Notes: generated by a model not told the origin, from the letters alone. Positions 28,336 through 37,887 are shown, counted from the stretch's first letter. The stretch: DNA of 64,000 nt from Microbacterium sp. Clip185 (GCF_028743715.1 NZ_CP117996.1:310001-374000), one strand, 5' to 3'. Made by a program: numbers and translations.

Positions 28336-28352
28336 CCGACAAGTCTTCCAGA
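28336..28352. repeat. 17-bp duplicated upstream element
   Basis: CCGACAAGTCTTCCAGA here matches the element at 27298-27314 at 16 of 17 positions. Each lies about 40-50 bases before the -10-like TACGCT of a tandem paralogue. Either it was copied along with the gene during duplication or it is a shared control site. Confidence 0.5.
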
Positions 28353-28392
28353 ACCCGGCGTGCTCATGGAGGCGCGCGGTTACGCTGAGCGC

Positions 28393-29385
28393 ATGCTGCC
28401 GTTCGGTTCCAGGCGCCGCGAAGCTGATGCCGCCGCACGACGGGCCACCAGGCCGGTGTTCGAGTCTCGCGGGTGGCAGTGGGAGGACGCGGCGCCGCCG
28501 CCGTCGATCGAGATTGCGGAGGCCGCTTTCCGCGCCACCACGTCGGACGAGATCTGGCCCACGGGGATGAGTGAAGTGGTGACCGGGCAGGTGAATGGTC
28601 GCGAGATCACGGCCGCGCGCCTGGTCGGCTACGTGCAGAATCGCGGCAACCTGGGCAATGCGTGGGGCGATCGGTATGAGACGAACCTGGTCTGGATGCG
28701 GCTGCCCGCGTCGTTGCCGGAGATCCGCTTCGGTGATCAGACGCTGCGCCGCCGTAACGACTACGGCATCAAGCTGACGCCGCGCCGCCCTAACGATTAC
28801 GGCATCAAGCTGCCGCCGATTCCGCCCCTCGGGCCGGTGTGGCCGAGCACACGCTGGAGTGTGGAGGGTTTCATTCCCGCGTTCGCGCAGGATCTGCTCA
28901 CGCCCGCGTTCGTCGCGGCGCTCGAAGCGGCGCCCGAGCGCTCCCCAATCGTCATCCGTGCCGGGGTCATCCTCACCTACGGTGCCGAAACGCTCGACGT
29001 CGCTTCCGTCGACGCTCGAATCGCTCTGCTCGCGAGCCTCGTTGACGCGGTTCCCGCCGCGGCGTGGGGCCGGGCCGATGCGCTTGTGGCGGGCACGGGT
29101 GTTTTTCCGATCGTCATGCAGGATGGGGCCGCGCTGCGTCTCGATGATCGGCTCGTGGCCCGCGACTGGAAGGGCTACGGCTTGAGCAAGGTCGATTGGC
29201 GGGACACCCCGACGGCGAAGAGCTCGGTGGTTATGAAACTGGGCGAGGTACGCGAGGTATGGGACGAAGAGCCCCCGAACGTCGCCCCCACCGGGTTCAC
29301 CGTCCGCTTCGACCGCACAGTGTTGGCGGGCGGACCGATCGACCGCGGCATCCCCACCGTCAAGTCGACCCTCACCCAGAGCTGA
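28393..29385 (+). CDS. Tandem paralogue 2 of 3, with internal 12-codon duplication
   Basis: 330 residues from ATG 28393; the longer open frame to 28120 overlaps paralogue 1. Closely related to paralogue 3 (IWPTGMSEVVTGQ, WSVEGFIPAFAQDLLTP, RDWKGYGLSKVDW). A 36-bp tandem duplication at 28747-28818 repeats RRxNDYGIKLxP, which occurs once in the other paralogues, so the protein has a 12-residue insertion that keeps the frame. TACGCT ends 6 bases before the ATG (leaderless prediction). Function unknown. Confidence 0.75.
   Translation: MLPFGSRRREADAAARRATRPVFESRGWQWEDAAPPPSIEIAEAAFRATTSDEIWPTGMSEVVTGQVNGREITAARLVGYVQNRGNLGNAWGDRYETNLVWMRLPASLPEIRFGDQTLRRRNDYGIKLTPRRPNDYGIKLPPIPPLGPVWPSTRWSVEGFIPAFAQDLLTPAFVAALEAAPERSPIVIRAGVILTYGAETLDVASVDARIALLASLVDAVPAAAWGRADALVAGTGVFPIVMQDGAALRLDDRLVARDWKGYGLSKVDWRDTPTAKSSVVMKLGEVREVWDEEPPNVAPTGFTVRFDRTVLAGGPIDRGIPTVKSTLTQS
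28747..28818 (+). repeat. In-frame 36-bp tandem duplication
   Basis: Two adjacent 36-base units (28747-28782 and 28783-28818) differ at only a few positions, for example GTAACGACTAC against CTAACGATTAC. They encode RRRNDYGIKLTP and RRPNDYGIKLPP. The paralogues upstream and downstream have a single unit, so this is a recent duplication in gene 2. Confidence 0.85.
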
Positions 29386-29408
29386 CGGCGCGGTAATACC
29401 CTGGGCGC

Positions 29409-30356
29409 ATGCTGTTCGGACAGAAGCTCCTCGAGGCGGAGGCTGCCACTCGGCAGGCGACACGACCGGTCTTCGAAGCACGCGGGTGGACCTGGCAGGA
29501 CGCCGCGCCGCCCCCGGCGATCGAGATCACGGAAGCCGCGATGCGCGCCCGGCGTTCGTCGGATATCTGGCCCACGGGGATGAGCGAGGTGGTCAGCGGG
29601 CAAGCGCACGGCTATCAGGCCCATGCCGCGCGTCTCGTCGGCTACGAGCACACGATGGGCAGCGGCGGCAACGCGTGGGGTGAACTGCGCGAGGTGAACC
29701 TCGTCTGGATGCAGCTGCCCGCGGCTCTCCCCGAGATCCGGTTCGGAGACGGCACGCTTCGGCGCGGCAAGGACTATGGCATCCGCCTCCCCTGGATTCC
29801 TCCCCAGAGCCCAACGTGGCCGAGCCAACGGTGGAGCGTCGAGGGATTCATCCCCGCGTTCGCGCACGACCTGTCGACTCCCGGCTTCGTGGCGGCTCTC
29901 GAGGCGGCCCCCGAGCGGTGCCCGATCGTGATCCGTGCGGGATTCATCCTCTGCTACGGCGCCGATACTCTCGACGTGGCCACCGTGGATGCACGCCTCG
30001 CCCTGCTGGCTACGCTTCTGCAGCACGTGCCGGAGGGGTGCTGGGGGCGTGCCGACGCGCTGGTCGCCGGCACCGGAGTCTTCCCCCAGGAGCAGGGAGA
30101 CGGAGCTCGCTTACGGCTTGACCAGCGCCTCATCGCCCGGGATTGGAAGGGGTATGGGTTGAACAAGGTGGACTGGCGTGACACACCCACGGCCGAGGAC
30201 ACGGTCTACCTCAAGCACGGGGAGTCGCACGATGTGTGGGACGACGACCCGCCCGGCGACGGCATCATCGGGTTCAGCATCGGCAAGACGAGGATTCTGG
30301 GCAGCCCCACCAATCACGGTATTCCGACGGTCGCGTCGACGCTCGATCCACAGTGA
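29409..30356 (+). CDS. Tandem paralogue 3 of 3, unknown function
   Basis: 315 residues, MLFGQKLLEAEAATRQATRP at the start. Shares WTWQDAAPPPAIEITEAAMRA, IWPTGMSEVVSGQ, LPEIRFGDGTLRRG, WSVEGFIPAFAHDLSTPGF and RDWKGYGLNKVDWRDTPTAE with paralogue 2. TACCCT ends 6 bases before ATG 29409. Soluble and without motif hits I recognise. The gene is followed by a WXG100 gene on the same strand, so a link to the T7SS (for example as an immunity or chaperone protein) is possible but only suggested by position. Confidence 0.75.
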   Translation: MLFGQKLLEAEAATRQATRPVFEARGWTWQDAAPPPAIEITEAAMRARRSSDIWPTGMSEVVSGQAHGYQAHAARLVGYEHTMGSGGNAWGELREVNLVWMQLPAALPEIRFGDGTLRRGKDYGIRLPWIPPQSPTWPSQRWSVEGFIPAFAHDLSTPGFVAALEAAPERCPIVIRAGFILCYGADTLDVATVDARLALLATLLQHVPEGCWGRADALVAGTGVFPQEQGDGARLRLDQRLIARDWKGYGLNKVDWRDTPTAEDTVYLKHGESHDVWDDDPPGDGIIGFSIGKTRILGSPTNHGIPTVASTLDPQ

Positions 30357-30437
30357 TGTCCAGCCCCCTGCGCAGGCGGACGCCGTTTGCGATGATTACT
30401 CGGAGTCGTATCGTCCGTCATGACCAGGGGGTCGCGA

Positions 30438-30725
30438 ATGTCTGATCACATCACCATCGACTTCGACCGCGTCGCACAGTCGGTGCAGGCGATTCAGCAG
30501 TCGTCGGCGGAGATCCGCGGGGTGCTCGACGAGATGGATGCGCAGCTCGCGCACCTCGATTCCGCATGGCAGGGACGTGCCTATCAGGCCTACGTCGGGA
30601 TGCGGGTGCACTGGGAGGCCCAGATGCGCGCCATGCAGCGTCAACTCGACGCGTACGCGCGTGTGATGGAGGAGGCCGGCGGCGCCTTCGCCGAGCAGGA
30701 GCGCACACTCGCCCGCTCGTTCTGA
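30438..30725 (+). CDS. WXG100-family (Esx-like) protein
   Basis: 95 residues from ATG 30438, with AGGGGG seven bases upstream; ATG 30420 in frame is an alternative. The helical-hairpin motif is SAWQGRAYQAY (Trp-x-Gly) at about residues 36-46, flanked by two long amphipathic helices. No clear YxxxD/E at the C-terminus, so it may need a partner for export. The gene is unpaired on this strand and converges on the EspC/YbaB-like cassette. Confidence 0.85.
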   Translation: MSDHITIDFDRVAQSVQAIQQSSAEIRGVLDEMDAQLAHLDSAWQGRAYQAYVGMRVHWEAQMRAMQRQLDAYARVMEEAGGAFAEQERTLARSF

Positions 30726-30734
30726 CTCGCAGCC

Positions 30735-31169
30735 TCAGCGTTCGCGTATGTCGGAGGCATCCGCATCCAGCGAGGCGATCGGTGCAGCCAGCGCGGTTCG
30801 CAACTCCGCCAGCATGGCGCCGCCTATCACGCCGCCATCTGCGTCCTCGACGCTCTGTGCGGCGCTGTCTTCGAGGTTGATCAGGGCCTGACGCAGCGTC
30901 GAGGTGAGCAGGCGGGACAGCGCTGCCGACCCCAGATCAAGCCCGGCCTGCTGGATATGAATGTCCTCGAGCAGCCCGGATGCGGTCACTCTGACGGTGA
31001 CCTCTGCACGAAGAGACGTAGCGGAGGCGCCGCCGCGCTCTGCGAACTCGTGTTGGACACGCTCGGCGGCCTGCCCGCGCTCGAGGGCGGCGCCGTACTT
31101 GGCCGTGTGTGCGGCGACGAGGCGCTGGATGTCCTCAGGAACGCCGGCGAAGTCTCGAGCTTCTGCCAT
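30735..31169 (-). CDS. YbaB/EbfC-like protein of a T7SS-associated cassette
   Basis: 144 residues from ATG 31169 (GGAGG 10 bases upstream; GTG 31175, overlapping the preceding stop, is possible). The central core SLRAEVTVRVTASGLLEDIHI followed by a helix (LSRLLTSTLRQALINLED) has the strand-turn-strand-helix pattern of YbaB/EbfC proteins. Such proteins are widespread in actinobacterial ESX loci next to EspC-like substrates. Role unknown: chaperone or DNA-binding have both been proposed for relatives. Last gene of a four-gene unit with overlapping stops and starts. Confidence 0.65.
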   Translation of the reverse strand: MAEARDFAGVPEDIQRLVAAHTAKYGAALERGQAAERVQHEFAERGGASATSLRAEVTVRVTASGLLEDIHIQQAGLDLGSAALSRLLTSTLRQALINLEDSAAQSVEDADGGVIGGAMLAELRTALAAPIASLDADASDIRER

Positions 31170-31171
31170 GC

Positions 31172-32041
31172 TCACTTGGCCTCCGCGTAGTTATTGTCGT
31201 AGCTGGTGCGCACGGCGTCGAAGATGTTCACGAGATCGACAACCGGCACCCTGATGGTGTCCGTGTTGCGGAACAGCACAGCGTCCACCTTCTTCAGATC
31301 GACCTTCAAGATGTCCTGGAACTGCGTGAGCTCTTCCACGGCCTTACTGATCTTCGTCATGAACTTCTGGATCTTCTCGACCCACTTCATGACCATGTCG
31401 ATGGCCTTTGCGATCTTCGGGGAGCATTGCGCCACCACCGCGGGGGCCCCGAGGCCGACCGTGGCAATGGCGATGATCGCAGATTGGATGATCTGTCCGA
31501 CGAGGTCGGAGATGATCGATTTCACGATCTCGTAAACGATCTCGACGACCATCGCCGCCATCCGCATACCGTTGGCGACCCCGTGGCATGCGCCGCCTAC
31601 AGTCGCGGTAATCTGCGAGAGACCCTGCGCCACCCGTGCGTAAGCCTCCGACGCGACGCCCGCCCACCCGGCGCCGAGGGCAGCGATAGCCGCGTCGCGT
31701 TCGGTAGCGACCTCCTGGAGCGCAGTGCCGAGGTTGTCCCAGGTCTCGCCCAGAGCGCGCACCATCTCAGGGCTTCCGGTGATGAACTCGAGAGTCTCAT
31801 GAAGCGGCGAGATGTAGTCGAGCATGAAAGACGCGCACGAGGAGATCAGTGTCGCGATGGGATTGACAACCATATCGACGACGTCAAGGGCGGTGCCCGC
31901 TGTATCGATGATTGCGGAACCGATGTCGCCATTGCCTAGGCTCTCCGCTGCCGAGGCGAAGTTGCCGGCGACCGGGATGGCTTCCAGGATGGCTTCGCCG
32001 GTCACGCCCTCATGGGACGGAGCGACCCACAGATCCGCCAT
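31172..32041 (-). CDS. WxG-containing helical protein, candidate T7SS substrate
   Basis: 289 residues from ATG 32041, which overlaps the EspC-like stop (ATGA); the longer frame to 32221 is not real. Contains ALGAGWAGVASEAYARVAQGL (Trp-x-Gly helical turn) at about residue 116, then a long hydrophobic stretch (about 150-200) that could cross or insert into membranes, and a charged helical C-terminus (KIQKFMTKISKAVEEL). It resembles proteins with a WXG100-like module plus a pore-type or hydrophobic region. No toxin domain is recognised. Probably pairs with the EspC-like protein for export. Confidence 0.65.
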   Translation of the reverse strand: MADLWVAPSHEGVTGEAILEAIPVAGNFASAAESLGNGDIGSAIIDTAGTALDVVDMVVNPIATLISSCASFMLDYISPLHETLEFITGSPEMVRALGETWDNLGTALQEVATERDAAIAALGAGWAGVASEAYARVAQGLSQITATVGGACHGVANGMRMAAMVVEIVYEIVKSIISDLVGQIIQSAIIAIATVGLGAPAVVAQCSPKIAKAIDMVMKWVEKIQKFMTKISKAVEELTQFQDILKVDLKKVDAVLFRNTDTIRVPVVDLVNIFDAVRTSYDNNYAEAK

Positions 32042-32358
32042 CAGGCCACCGATCCGATCAGTTGGCGGATCTTGTCCGCCAGCTCGGAGTCCGCTGCGCG
32101 GTATCCGATCGCCGTAGCTTTGACCGCTGCGGACTCCGCCTTCACCGCACCTGAGAGTGCCGCCATCCCGGCGAGTGTGGCGCTCTGCTGCAGGGCGACC
32201 ATCGGAACGAGGAAGGAGCACAGCAGTCCGAACGCTGCGGGCTGCAGCGCGACGGCGGTGAGTGCCGTGGACGACACTTCCCCGATGCGCGCGCCGGCCT
32301 CATCGATCTTCGAGGCATGGGCTTCTAGAGCTTCTGCTTGAACCTCCAGTTTGCTCAT
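32041..32358 (-). CDS. EspC-family T7SS substrate (ESX secretion-associated)
   Basis: 105 residues. It has the size and helical layout of EspC (PF10824): KLEVQAEALEAHASKIDEAG at the start, a Gly/Ala-rich turn and a C-terminal helix IGYRAADSELADKI. The YRAAD segment fits the YxxxD/E export signal read by EccC. Overlaps both neighbours by 4 bases. EspC-type proteins are co-secreted with a partner, here most likely the protein encoded next. Confidence 0.75.
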   Translation of the reverse strand: MSKLEVQAEALEAHASKIDEAGARIGEVSSTALTAVALQPAAFGLLCSFLVPMVALQQSATLAGMAALSGAVKAESAAVKATAIGYRAADSELADKIRQLIGSVA

Positions 32359-32795
32359 GGTTGGTCCCCCTTCGCATCATCGGCGGCTGCATCCTGCCCG
32401 GATGCCGTTCCGCGTTCGTATTCCTCGATCCGGTCGTAGAGTTCCTGGATCCGGTCGCCGAGATCCTCGCGCATCGGCGTCGCGGTGTGCGGCTGCAGCA
32501 GCGCGAGCCGGAGCGGCTCCGCCTTCTCCTGAACGTCCTGGATGGCACGTTGCGTCGCGTCGAGCACCATCGCCGACACCTGCGCACCGTCGTAGGCGAG
32601 CGCTTCGTCGTGCACGGTGATGTCGAGAGGGATGCCGTGATGGTCGACTGTGACCGTCACTTCCCCCTCCTCACTCGATCCGACGCCCTGCAGTCGGGCG
32701 ATCTCCGCCCCGACTTCCTCCGCTACCGCCGACAACTGGGCAGCCTGCGCCAGTTGCGCCGTGATGGCCGTGATGATCTGTGCGGCAGTCTCCAC
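32355..32795 (-). CDS. YbaB/EbfC-like protein, first gene of the EspC cassette
   Basis: 146 residues, GTG start. N-terminal helix (IITAITAQLAQAAQLSAVAEE), core GEVTVTVDHHGIPLDITVHDE followed by helix VSAMVLDATQRAIQDVQEKAE: the YbaB/EbfC fold pattern, plus an acidic C-terminal tail. Stop overlaps the EspC-like start (ATGA). The unit thus has a YbaB-like gene at each end. AAAGG lies 6 bases before the GTG. Confidence 0.7.
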   Translation of the reverse strand: METAAQIITAITAQLAQAAQLSAVAEEVGAEIARLQGVGSSEEGEVTVTVDHHGIPLDITVHDEALAYDGAQVSAMVLDATQRAIQDVQEKAEPLRLALLQPHTATPMREDLGDRIQELYDRIEEYERGTASGQDAAADDAKGDQP

Positions 32796-32925
32796 GCAGA
32801 GCCTTTCCCTGGACGCGAATTTTCCCTCGGAGCCTACCCAGATTCAGCAACTGTCGTGAGGCACTTGTGGATGCGGTCACTTGAAGGGCATGCGCACCGC
32901 CGACCGCGATCGTGTCGACGCCCGC

Positions 32926-34254
32926 TCAGCCCTGAGCGGTGGCTTCCGCGGCCGCGCGCGCGGCCGCGGGGAGCGCCGAAAGCACGGCGGCAAGAGCGTC
33001 GTCGTCGTGCGCGGCGGTCAGGAACCAGGCCTCGTACACGCTCGGCGGCAGCGAGACGCCCGCATCCAGCATCGCGTGGAAGAACGCGGGATAGCGCCAC
33101 GCCTCCTGCGTCTGCGCGGCCGCGTACGACAACGGCGCCTCCGGGAGGAAGGCCACGCCGAACAGCGAACCCGCCCGCGGCACGGCATGGGTCACACCGG
33201 CCTGTTCGAGCGCGCCCGACAGGGCCGCCGCGACGGTGGATGCGGCGGCGTCGACCCGCGCGTACACCTCGGGGGTGGCCAGGCGCAGCGTCGCCAGGCC
33301 GGCGGCGACCGACAGCGGGTTTCCTGACAGGGTGCCCGCCTGGTACACCGGGCCCACCGGCGCGAGGGTGTCCATCACCTCGGCGCGACCGCCGAGGGCG
33401 GCCAGCGGCATCCCGCCGCCCACGACCTTGCCGAATGTGAAGATGTCGGGGACGTAGTGCTCGCCTGCCTCCTGCTGCAGCCCCCAGAATCCCGCCGGGT
33501 GCACGCGGAAGCCGGTCAGCACCTCGTCGAGGATGAGCAGGGCGCCGTGCCGATGAGCGATGTCGGCGAGCGCGGCGTTGAAGCCCGGCGCGGGAGGGAC
33601 CACGCCCATGTTCGCCGCGGCGGCCTCCACGATGACGGCCGCGATCCGGTCACCGTGCACCGCGAAGACCTCGCGCACCTGCGTCAGGTCGTTGTAGTCG
33701 ATCACGAGCGTCTGCGCCGCGATCGGCGCGGGCACACCGGCAGATCCGGGGAGGGCGAGGGTCGCGACACCCGAGCCCGCCGCCGCGAGCAGGCCGTCGG
33801 AGTGGCCGTGATAGTGGCCGGAGAACTTCACCAGCAGGTCGCGGCCCGTGTAGCCGCGGGCGAGCCGGATGGCGGTCATCGTCGCCTCGGTGCCGGTGGA
33901 GACCAGGCGCACACGGTCGATCGGCGCGGCGTCGCCCACGCGCACGCGCTCGGCGATCAGGGCGGCCAGCTCGACCTCGGCCTCGGTCGGCGCGCCGAAG
34001 GAGAGCCCGCGCGCGGCCGCATCCTGCACGGCCGCCACGACCTCGGGGTGCGCGTGGCCGAGCAGCGCCGGCCCCCACGACGCGACGAGGTCGACGTAGC
34101 GGCGGCCGGCCGCATCCGTCACGTACGGACCCGAGGCGGACGCGAGGAAGCGCGGCGCTCCGCCCACCGAGCCGTAGGCGCGGACGGGGGAGTTCACGCC
34201 GCCGGGGATGACCTCGCGGGCGTGCGCGAACAGTTCGTCGTTGCGGTCGGTCAT
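32926..34254 (-). CDS. hemL: Glutamate-1-semialdehyde 2,1-aminomutase
   Basis: 442 residues from ATG 34254 (AGGA upstream). PLP-dependent class III aminotransferase fold: [16 protein letters not shown] at the start, [33 protein letters not shown] and [13 protein letters not shown] with the PLP Lys. Converts glutamate-1-semialdehyde to 5-aminolevulinate, the second step of the C5 heme pathway. Last gene of the hemQ-C-D-B-L run, 64 bases after hemB. Confidence 0.96.
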   Translation of the reverse strand: MTDRNDELFAHAREVIPGGVNSPVRAYGSVGGAPRFLASASGPYVTDAAGRRYVDLVASWGPALLGHAHPEVVAAVQDAAARGLSFGAPTEAEVELAALIAERVRVGDAAPIDRVRLVSTGTEATMTAIRLARGYTGRDLLVKFSGHYHGHSDGLLAAAGSGVATLALPGSAGVPAPIAAQTLVIDYNDLTQVREVFAVHGDRIAAVIVEAAAANMGVVPPAPGFNAALADIAHRHGALLILDEVLTGFRVHPAGFWGLQQEAGEHYVPDIFTFGKVVGGGMPLAALGGRAEVMDTLAPVGPVYQAGTLSGNPLSVAAGLATLRLATPEVYARVDAAASTVAAALSGALEQAGVTHAVPRAGSLFGVAFLPEAPLSYAAAQTQEAWRYPAFFHAMLDAGVSLPPSVYEAWFLTAAHDDDALAAVLSALPAAARAAAEATAQG

Positions 34255-34318
34255 GAGTCGTCCTTCCGAGGATCTCGCCGCACCCCGCATCGCAGACGCG
34301 GCGTGATCGGATGCGGTG

Positions 34319-35302
34319 TCAGAGGCTCTCGCGCAGCCAGCCGGCCGCCTCGAGCGCCCAGTAGGTGAGGATGGCGTCGGCGCCCGCGCGGCGGATCCCG
34401 AGAAGGGACTCGGTGATGGCGCCGCGGCGGTCGATCCAGCCGTGCGCCGCTGCGGCCTCGATCATCGCGTACTCGCCCGACACCTGATACGCCCAGACCG
34501 GGACCTCGACGGATGCGCGCACGTCGGCGAGCACGTCGAGGTAGGGCATGGCGGGCTTGACCATGACGATGTCAGCACCCTCGGCGACGTCCACGACGGC
34601 CTCGCGCACGCCCTCGCGGCCATTCGCGGGATCGAGCTGATAGGTGCGGCGGTCGCCCTTCAGCTGCGAGTCGACGGCCTCGCGGAACGGGCCGTAGAAG
34701 GCGCCCGCGTACTTGGCCGCGTAGGCGAGGAGGATGGTGTCGGTGAAACCTTCGGCGTCGAGGGCGGCGCGCACGTGCGCGACCTGGCCGTCCATCATCC
34801 CCGAGAGCCCCAGCAGCTGGCTGCCGGCGGACGCCTGCGCGACGGCCATCGCGGCGTAACGTTCGAGGGTCGCGTCGTTGTCGACGGTGCCCTGCGGAGT
34901 CAGGACGCCGCAGTGCCCGTGATCGGTGAACTCGTCGAGGCACAGATCGGTCTGCACGACGAGAGCGTCGCCGACCTCCGCGACCAGCGCCGCGGTGGCC
35001 ACATTGAGGATGCCGTCCGGGTCGTCCGCTCCCGAGCCCACGGCGTCGCGAACCGTCGGTACGCCGAACAGCATCACTCCGCCGACGCCGGCCGCCGCCG
35101 CATCCGCCGTCGCGCGACGCAGCGAGTCGAGCGAGTGCTGCACGACACCCGGCATGGAGCCGATGGGCTGGGGTTCGCTCAGGCCTTCGCGCACGAACAT
35201 CGGCAGCACGAGCTGCGAGGGTGCCAGATGCGTCTCGCGGACCAGTCGCCGGACGGCGGGGGACTGGCGGAGTCTGCGCAGGCGATGGGTGGGAAAGCTC
35301 AC
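34319..35302 (-). CDS. hemB: Porphobilinogen synthase (delta-aminolevulinate dehydratase)
   Basis: 327 residues from GTG 35302, which overlaps the hemD stop (GTGA). Shows PMFVREGL, the metal-site region [16 protein letters not shown], the Schiff-base lysines in [15 protein letters not shown] and [10 protein letters not shown], and [12 protein letters not shown]. The metal site has Asp where Zn-type enzymes have a middle Cys (CxDx...C pattern), suggesting a Mg-type enzyme. Condenses two 5-aminolevulinates to porphobilinogen. Confidence 0.96.
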   Translation of the reverse strand: MSFPTHRLRRLRQSPAVRRLVRETHLAPSQLVLPMFVREGLSEPQPIGSMPGVVQHSLDSLRRATADAAAAGVGGVMLFGVPTVRDAVGSGADDPDGILNVATAALVAEVGDALVVQTDLCLDEFTDHGHCGVLTPQGTVDNDATLERYAAMAVAQASAGSQLLGLSGMMDGQVAHVRAALDAEGFTDTILLAYAAKYAGAFYGPFREAVDSQLKGDRRTYQLDPANGREGVREAVVDVAEGADIVMVKPAMPYLDVLADVRASVEVPVWAYQVSGEYAMIEAAAAHGWIDRRGAITESLLGIRRAGADAILTYWALEAAGWLRESL

Positions 35303-36117
35303 GGCTGGAACTCGTCGGCAGCGTGCGGAAGTGCGAAGTGCGACACGGCTTCGATCAGCGCGTCGACGGTCTGCCGGTCGGCCACGACGGAGACACCGAG
35401 GCCCGCACGGCGTGCATCGTTCGCGGTCTGCGGACCGATCGCGGCGATGACGGTCGATTCGGGGATGTCGGGGAACTGCAGCTGCACCTGCTCGGCGACC
35501 GAGCCGCTCGTGACGAGGATCGCGTTGATGCGGCCCGATGCCACGTCGTGGGCGATGCGTTCGGTGACGGGCACGCCGACCGTGCGGTAGGCGACGACGC
35601 TGCGCACATCGTGCCCGGCCTCGGTGAGCTTGCGGGTCAGCACGGGCTTGGCGATCTCGCTGCGCAGCGTCAGGATGCGGCGGGGTTCGGGCTCGAGCGC
35701 GATCATCTGCTCGGCCATGCCGGCAGCGGAGTTGTCGCGGTCGGGAACCAGATCGACGCGGTAGCCGGCGGCCTGCAGTGCGGCGGCGGTCGTCTCGCCG
35801 ACGGCGGCGACCTTGGTGGAGGGGGGAATGACCGCACGGTAGGCGAAGAGCACATCGACCGTGGTCGCGCTGGTCATGGTGACCCAGTCGAACCGGCCGG
35901 CGGCAAGGTCGGCGAGGGCCGCCTCGAGCGTCTGCTCGTCGTTGGTGGGAGCGAAGTTGATGAGGGGTGCGACGACGGGCACAGCACCCTGCGAGCGCAA
36001 GGTGGCTGCCACCCCGTCGCCCCAGGGGCCGCCGCGGGGCACGAGCACGCGCCAGCCCGTCAGGGGCTTGGCGGCTTCGTGCCGTCGGGGCTCTTCGTGC
36101 ATGGCTTCGGCTTTCAT
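35299..36117 (-). CDS. hemD: Uroporphyrinogen-III synthase
   Basis: 272 residues. Opens with [21 protein letters not shown] and contains [35 protein letters not shown] and the second-lobe [13 protein letters not shown], the low-conservation but typical HemD pattern. Cyclises hydroxymethylbilane to uroporphyrinogen III. ATG 36117 overlaps the hemC stop (ATGA), indicating translational coupling. Confidence 0.9.
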   Translation of the reverse strand: MKAEAMHEEPRRHEAAKPLTGWRVLVPRGGPWGDGVAATLRSQGAVPVVAPLINFAPTNDEQTLEAALADLAAGRFDWVTMTSATTVDVLFAYRAVIPPSTKVAAVGETTAAALQAAGYRVDLVPDRDNSAAGMAEQMIALEPEPRRILTLRSEIAKPVLTRKLTEAGHDVRSVVAYRTVGVPVTERIAHDVASGRINAILVTSGSVAEQVQLQFPDIPESTVIAAIGPQTANDARRAGLGVSVVADRQTVDALIEAVSHFALPHAADEFQP

Positions 36118-37118
36118 GGTGAGACCTCGGCTGCTCCACGCTCGAGCAGCTCGCGTGCGACGTCGCTCCCGGTTTCGCGTGCACCTGCGATCGGGTCGTC
36201 ATCGCCGGCAGCTCTCGCACCATCGCCGCTGCCCGTCGGCCCAGCATACCCGTCCCTCACGCACAGGTTTCTCTCAGCTTCGATCGCGCGGCTGCCGTCG
36301 GCGGCGTAGACCGCGGCCCGCACCCGCAGGTGATCGCCTTCGAGCACTGCGTGCACGCCGACCGGCGCCGAGCAGCCCGCATCCAGCCCTGCCAGCACTG
36401 CCCGCTCGAGGGTCACCGCGACGCGGGTCGCGGTGTCGTCGAGTCGCCCGATCGCCGCGAGCAGGTCGGCGGGTGCGTCCTGGCGTGCTTCGACGGCCAG
36501 CGATCCCTGTCCCGGAGCAGTGGGCCACTGTGCGAGCTCCAGAGGCTCGGAGAAGAGCTCGTTCGCGGCGCCGCCGAGGCGCGAGAGTCCTGCCGCGGCG
36601 AGGATGACGGCATCCAGCTCGCCGTCGCGCACACGCGAGAGTCGCGAGTCGACGTTGCCGCGGAGGTCATGGGCCACGAGACCGGGGTTGCGTCGGCGCA
36701 GCTGGGCGATACGGCGCGGCGAACCGGTGCCGATGACGCTGCCCGCGGCCATCTCGGCGATGGGGGTGCCGTCGCGGGTGATCACGACGTCGCGGGCGTC
36801 TTCGCGCCGAGGGGTCGCGGCGATCACGAGCCCGGGTGCCTCGGCGGTGGGAAGGTCCTTGAGGGAATGCACGAGCAGGTCGCACTCGTCGGCCAGCAGG
36901 GCCTCGCGCAGACGCGTGGCGAACACGCCGCGTCCGCCCAGCTGAGACAGCGAGGCACGCGAGACGTCGCCCTCGGAGGTGATGGGAACGAGCACGACGT
37001 CGCGGCCGGACACCGTCGCCAGCAGATCGGCGATCTGCTGCGACTGCGCGGTCGCGAGAGCGCTGCGCCGAGTACCCAGGCGCAGCGGTGCGCTCACGCC
37101 CGGCTCCGGCGATGGCAT
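36114..37118 (-). CDS. hemC: Hydroxymethylbilane synthase (porphobilinogen deaminase)
   Basis: 334 residues from ATG 37118; the longer frame to 37199 overlaps hemQ. Motifs: [53 protein letters not shown] and [12 protein letters not shown] with the Cys that anchors the dipyrromethane cofactor. The C-terminus has an extra acidic Gly/Ala-rich tail after CVRDGYAG compared with typical 310-residue proteins. Lies 7 bases after hemQ. Confidence 0.95.
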   Translation of the reverse strand: MPSPEPGVSAPLRLGTRRSALATAQSQQIADLLATVSGRDVVLVPITSEGDVSRASLSQLGGRGVFATRLREALLADECDLLVHSLKDLPTAEAPGLVIAATPRREDARDVVITRDGTPIAEMAAGSVIGTGSPRRIAQLRRRNPGLVAHDLRGNVDSRLSRVRDGELDAVILAAAGLSRLGGAANELFSEPLELAQWPTAPGQGSLAVEARQDAPADLLAAIGRLDDTATRVAVTLERAVLAGLDAGCSAPVGVHAVLEGDHLRVRAAVYAADGSRAIEAERNLCVRDGYAGPTGSGDGARAAGDDDPIAGARETGSDVARELLERGAAEVSP

Positions 37119-37125
37119 TCGTGGG

Positions 37126-37803
37126 TCACGACAGCACCTCGGCGATGGCCGAGGTGGGGATGAGCCGGCCGGTGAAGAAGGGGACCTCCTCGCGCACATG
37201 GCGGCGCGCCTCGGTGTACCGCAGGGCCCGCATCATGTCGACCAGGTCGCTCAGCTCGTCCGCCTCCATGGGCAGCAGCCACTCGTAGTCGCCCAGGGCG
37301 AAGGAGGCCACGGTGTTCGCGACGACGTTCGTGTAGGCGGCGCCCTTGCGGCCGTGGTCGGCGAGCATCGCGCGACGCTCCTCCTCCGGCAGCAGGTACC
37401 ACTCGTAGCTGCGCACGAAGGGATAGACCGTGAGCCATTCGCGGGCATGCTCGCCGCGGAGGAACCCGGGGATGTGGGAGCGGTTGAACTCGGCGTCGCG
37501 GTGCACACCCATCGCGTTCCACACCGGAAGCAGGTCCTGCAGCAGATCGGTGCGGCGCAGGCGTCGCAGGTCTCGCTGCAGGTCTTCGGCGACGGGACCG
37601 TGCATCCACACCATGAGGTCGGCGTCGGCGCGCAGCCCGCTGACGTCGTAGAACCCGCGGATGGTGACGCCGCCGGCCTCGATCAGCTCGACGAGAGCGG
37701 CGAGCTCCGTGTCGTCGGTCGCGGTGACGGGCTTCGCGGGGTCGCGGCGGAAGACCGCCCAGAGGGTGAACTGCGTGGACGTCGACTCGGGTGCGGAGCT
37801 CAT
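37126..37803 (-). CDS. hemQ: Coproheme decarboxylase HemQ (ChdC)
   Basis: 225 residues from ATG 37803 (GGAGG upstream). Chlorite-dismutase fold: FTLWAVFRRDP at the start, GVTIRGFYDVSGLRADADLMVW, YPFVRSYEWYLLP with the catalytic Tyr, and the LGDYEWLLPMEADEL region. Converts coproheme to heme b, the last step of the coproporphyrin-dependent pathway of actinobacteria and Firmicutes. First gene of hemQ-C-D-B, directly downstream of a set of small membrane-protein genes. Confidence 0.94.
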   Translation of the reverse strand: MSSAPESTSTQFTLWAVFRRDPAKPVTATDDTELAALVELIEAGGVTIRGFYDVSGLRADADLMVWMHGPVAEDLQRDLRRLRRTDLLQDLLPVWNAMGVHRDAEFNRSHIPGFLRGEHAREWLTVYPFVRSYEWYLLPEEERRAMLADHGRKGAAYTNVVANTVASFALGDYEWLLPMEADELSDLVDMMRALRYTEARRHVREEVPFFTGRLIPTSAIAEVLS

Positions 37804-37887
37804 GACCTCCAGTCTCACCCCGTCGTCGTCAGACGCCAAACGGCGAGCGCCGGTGCTATCCGCGATGCGTCGACGCGGACGGCGGGA

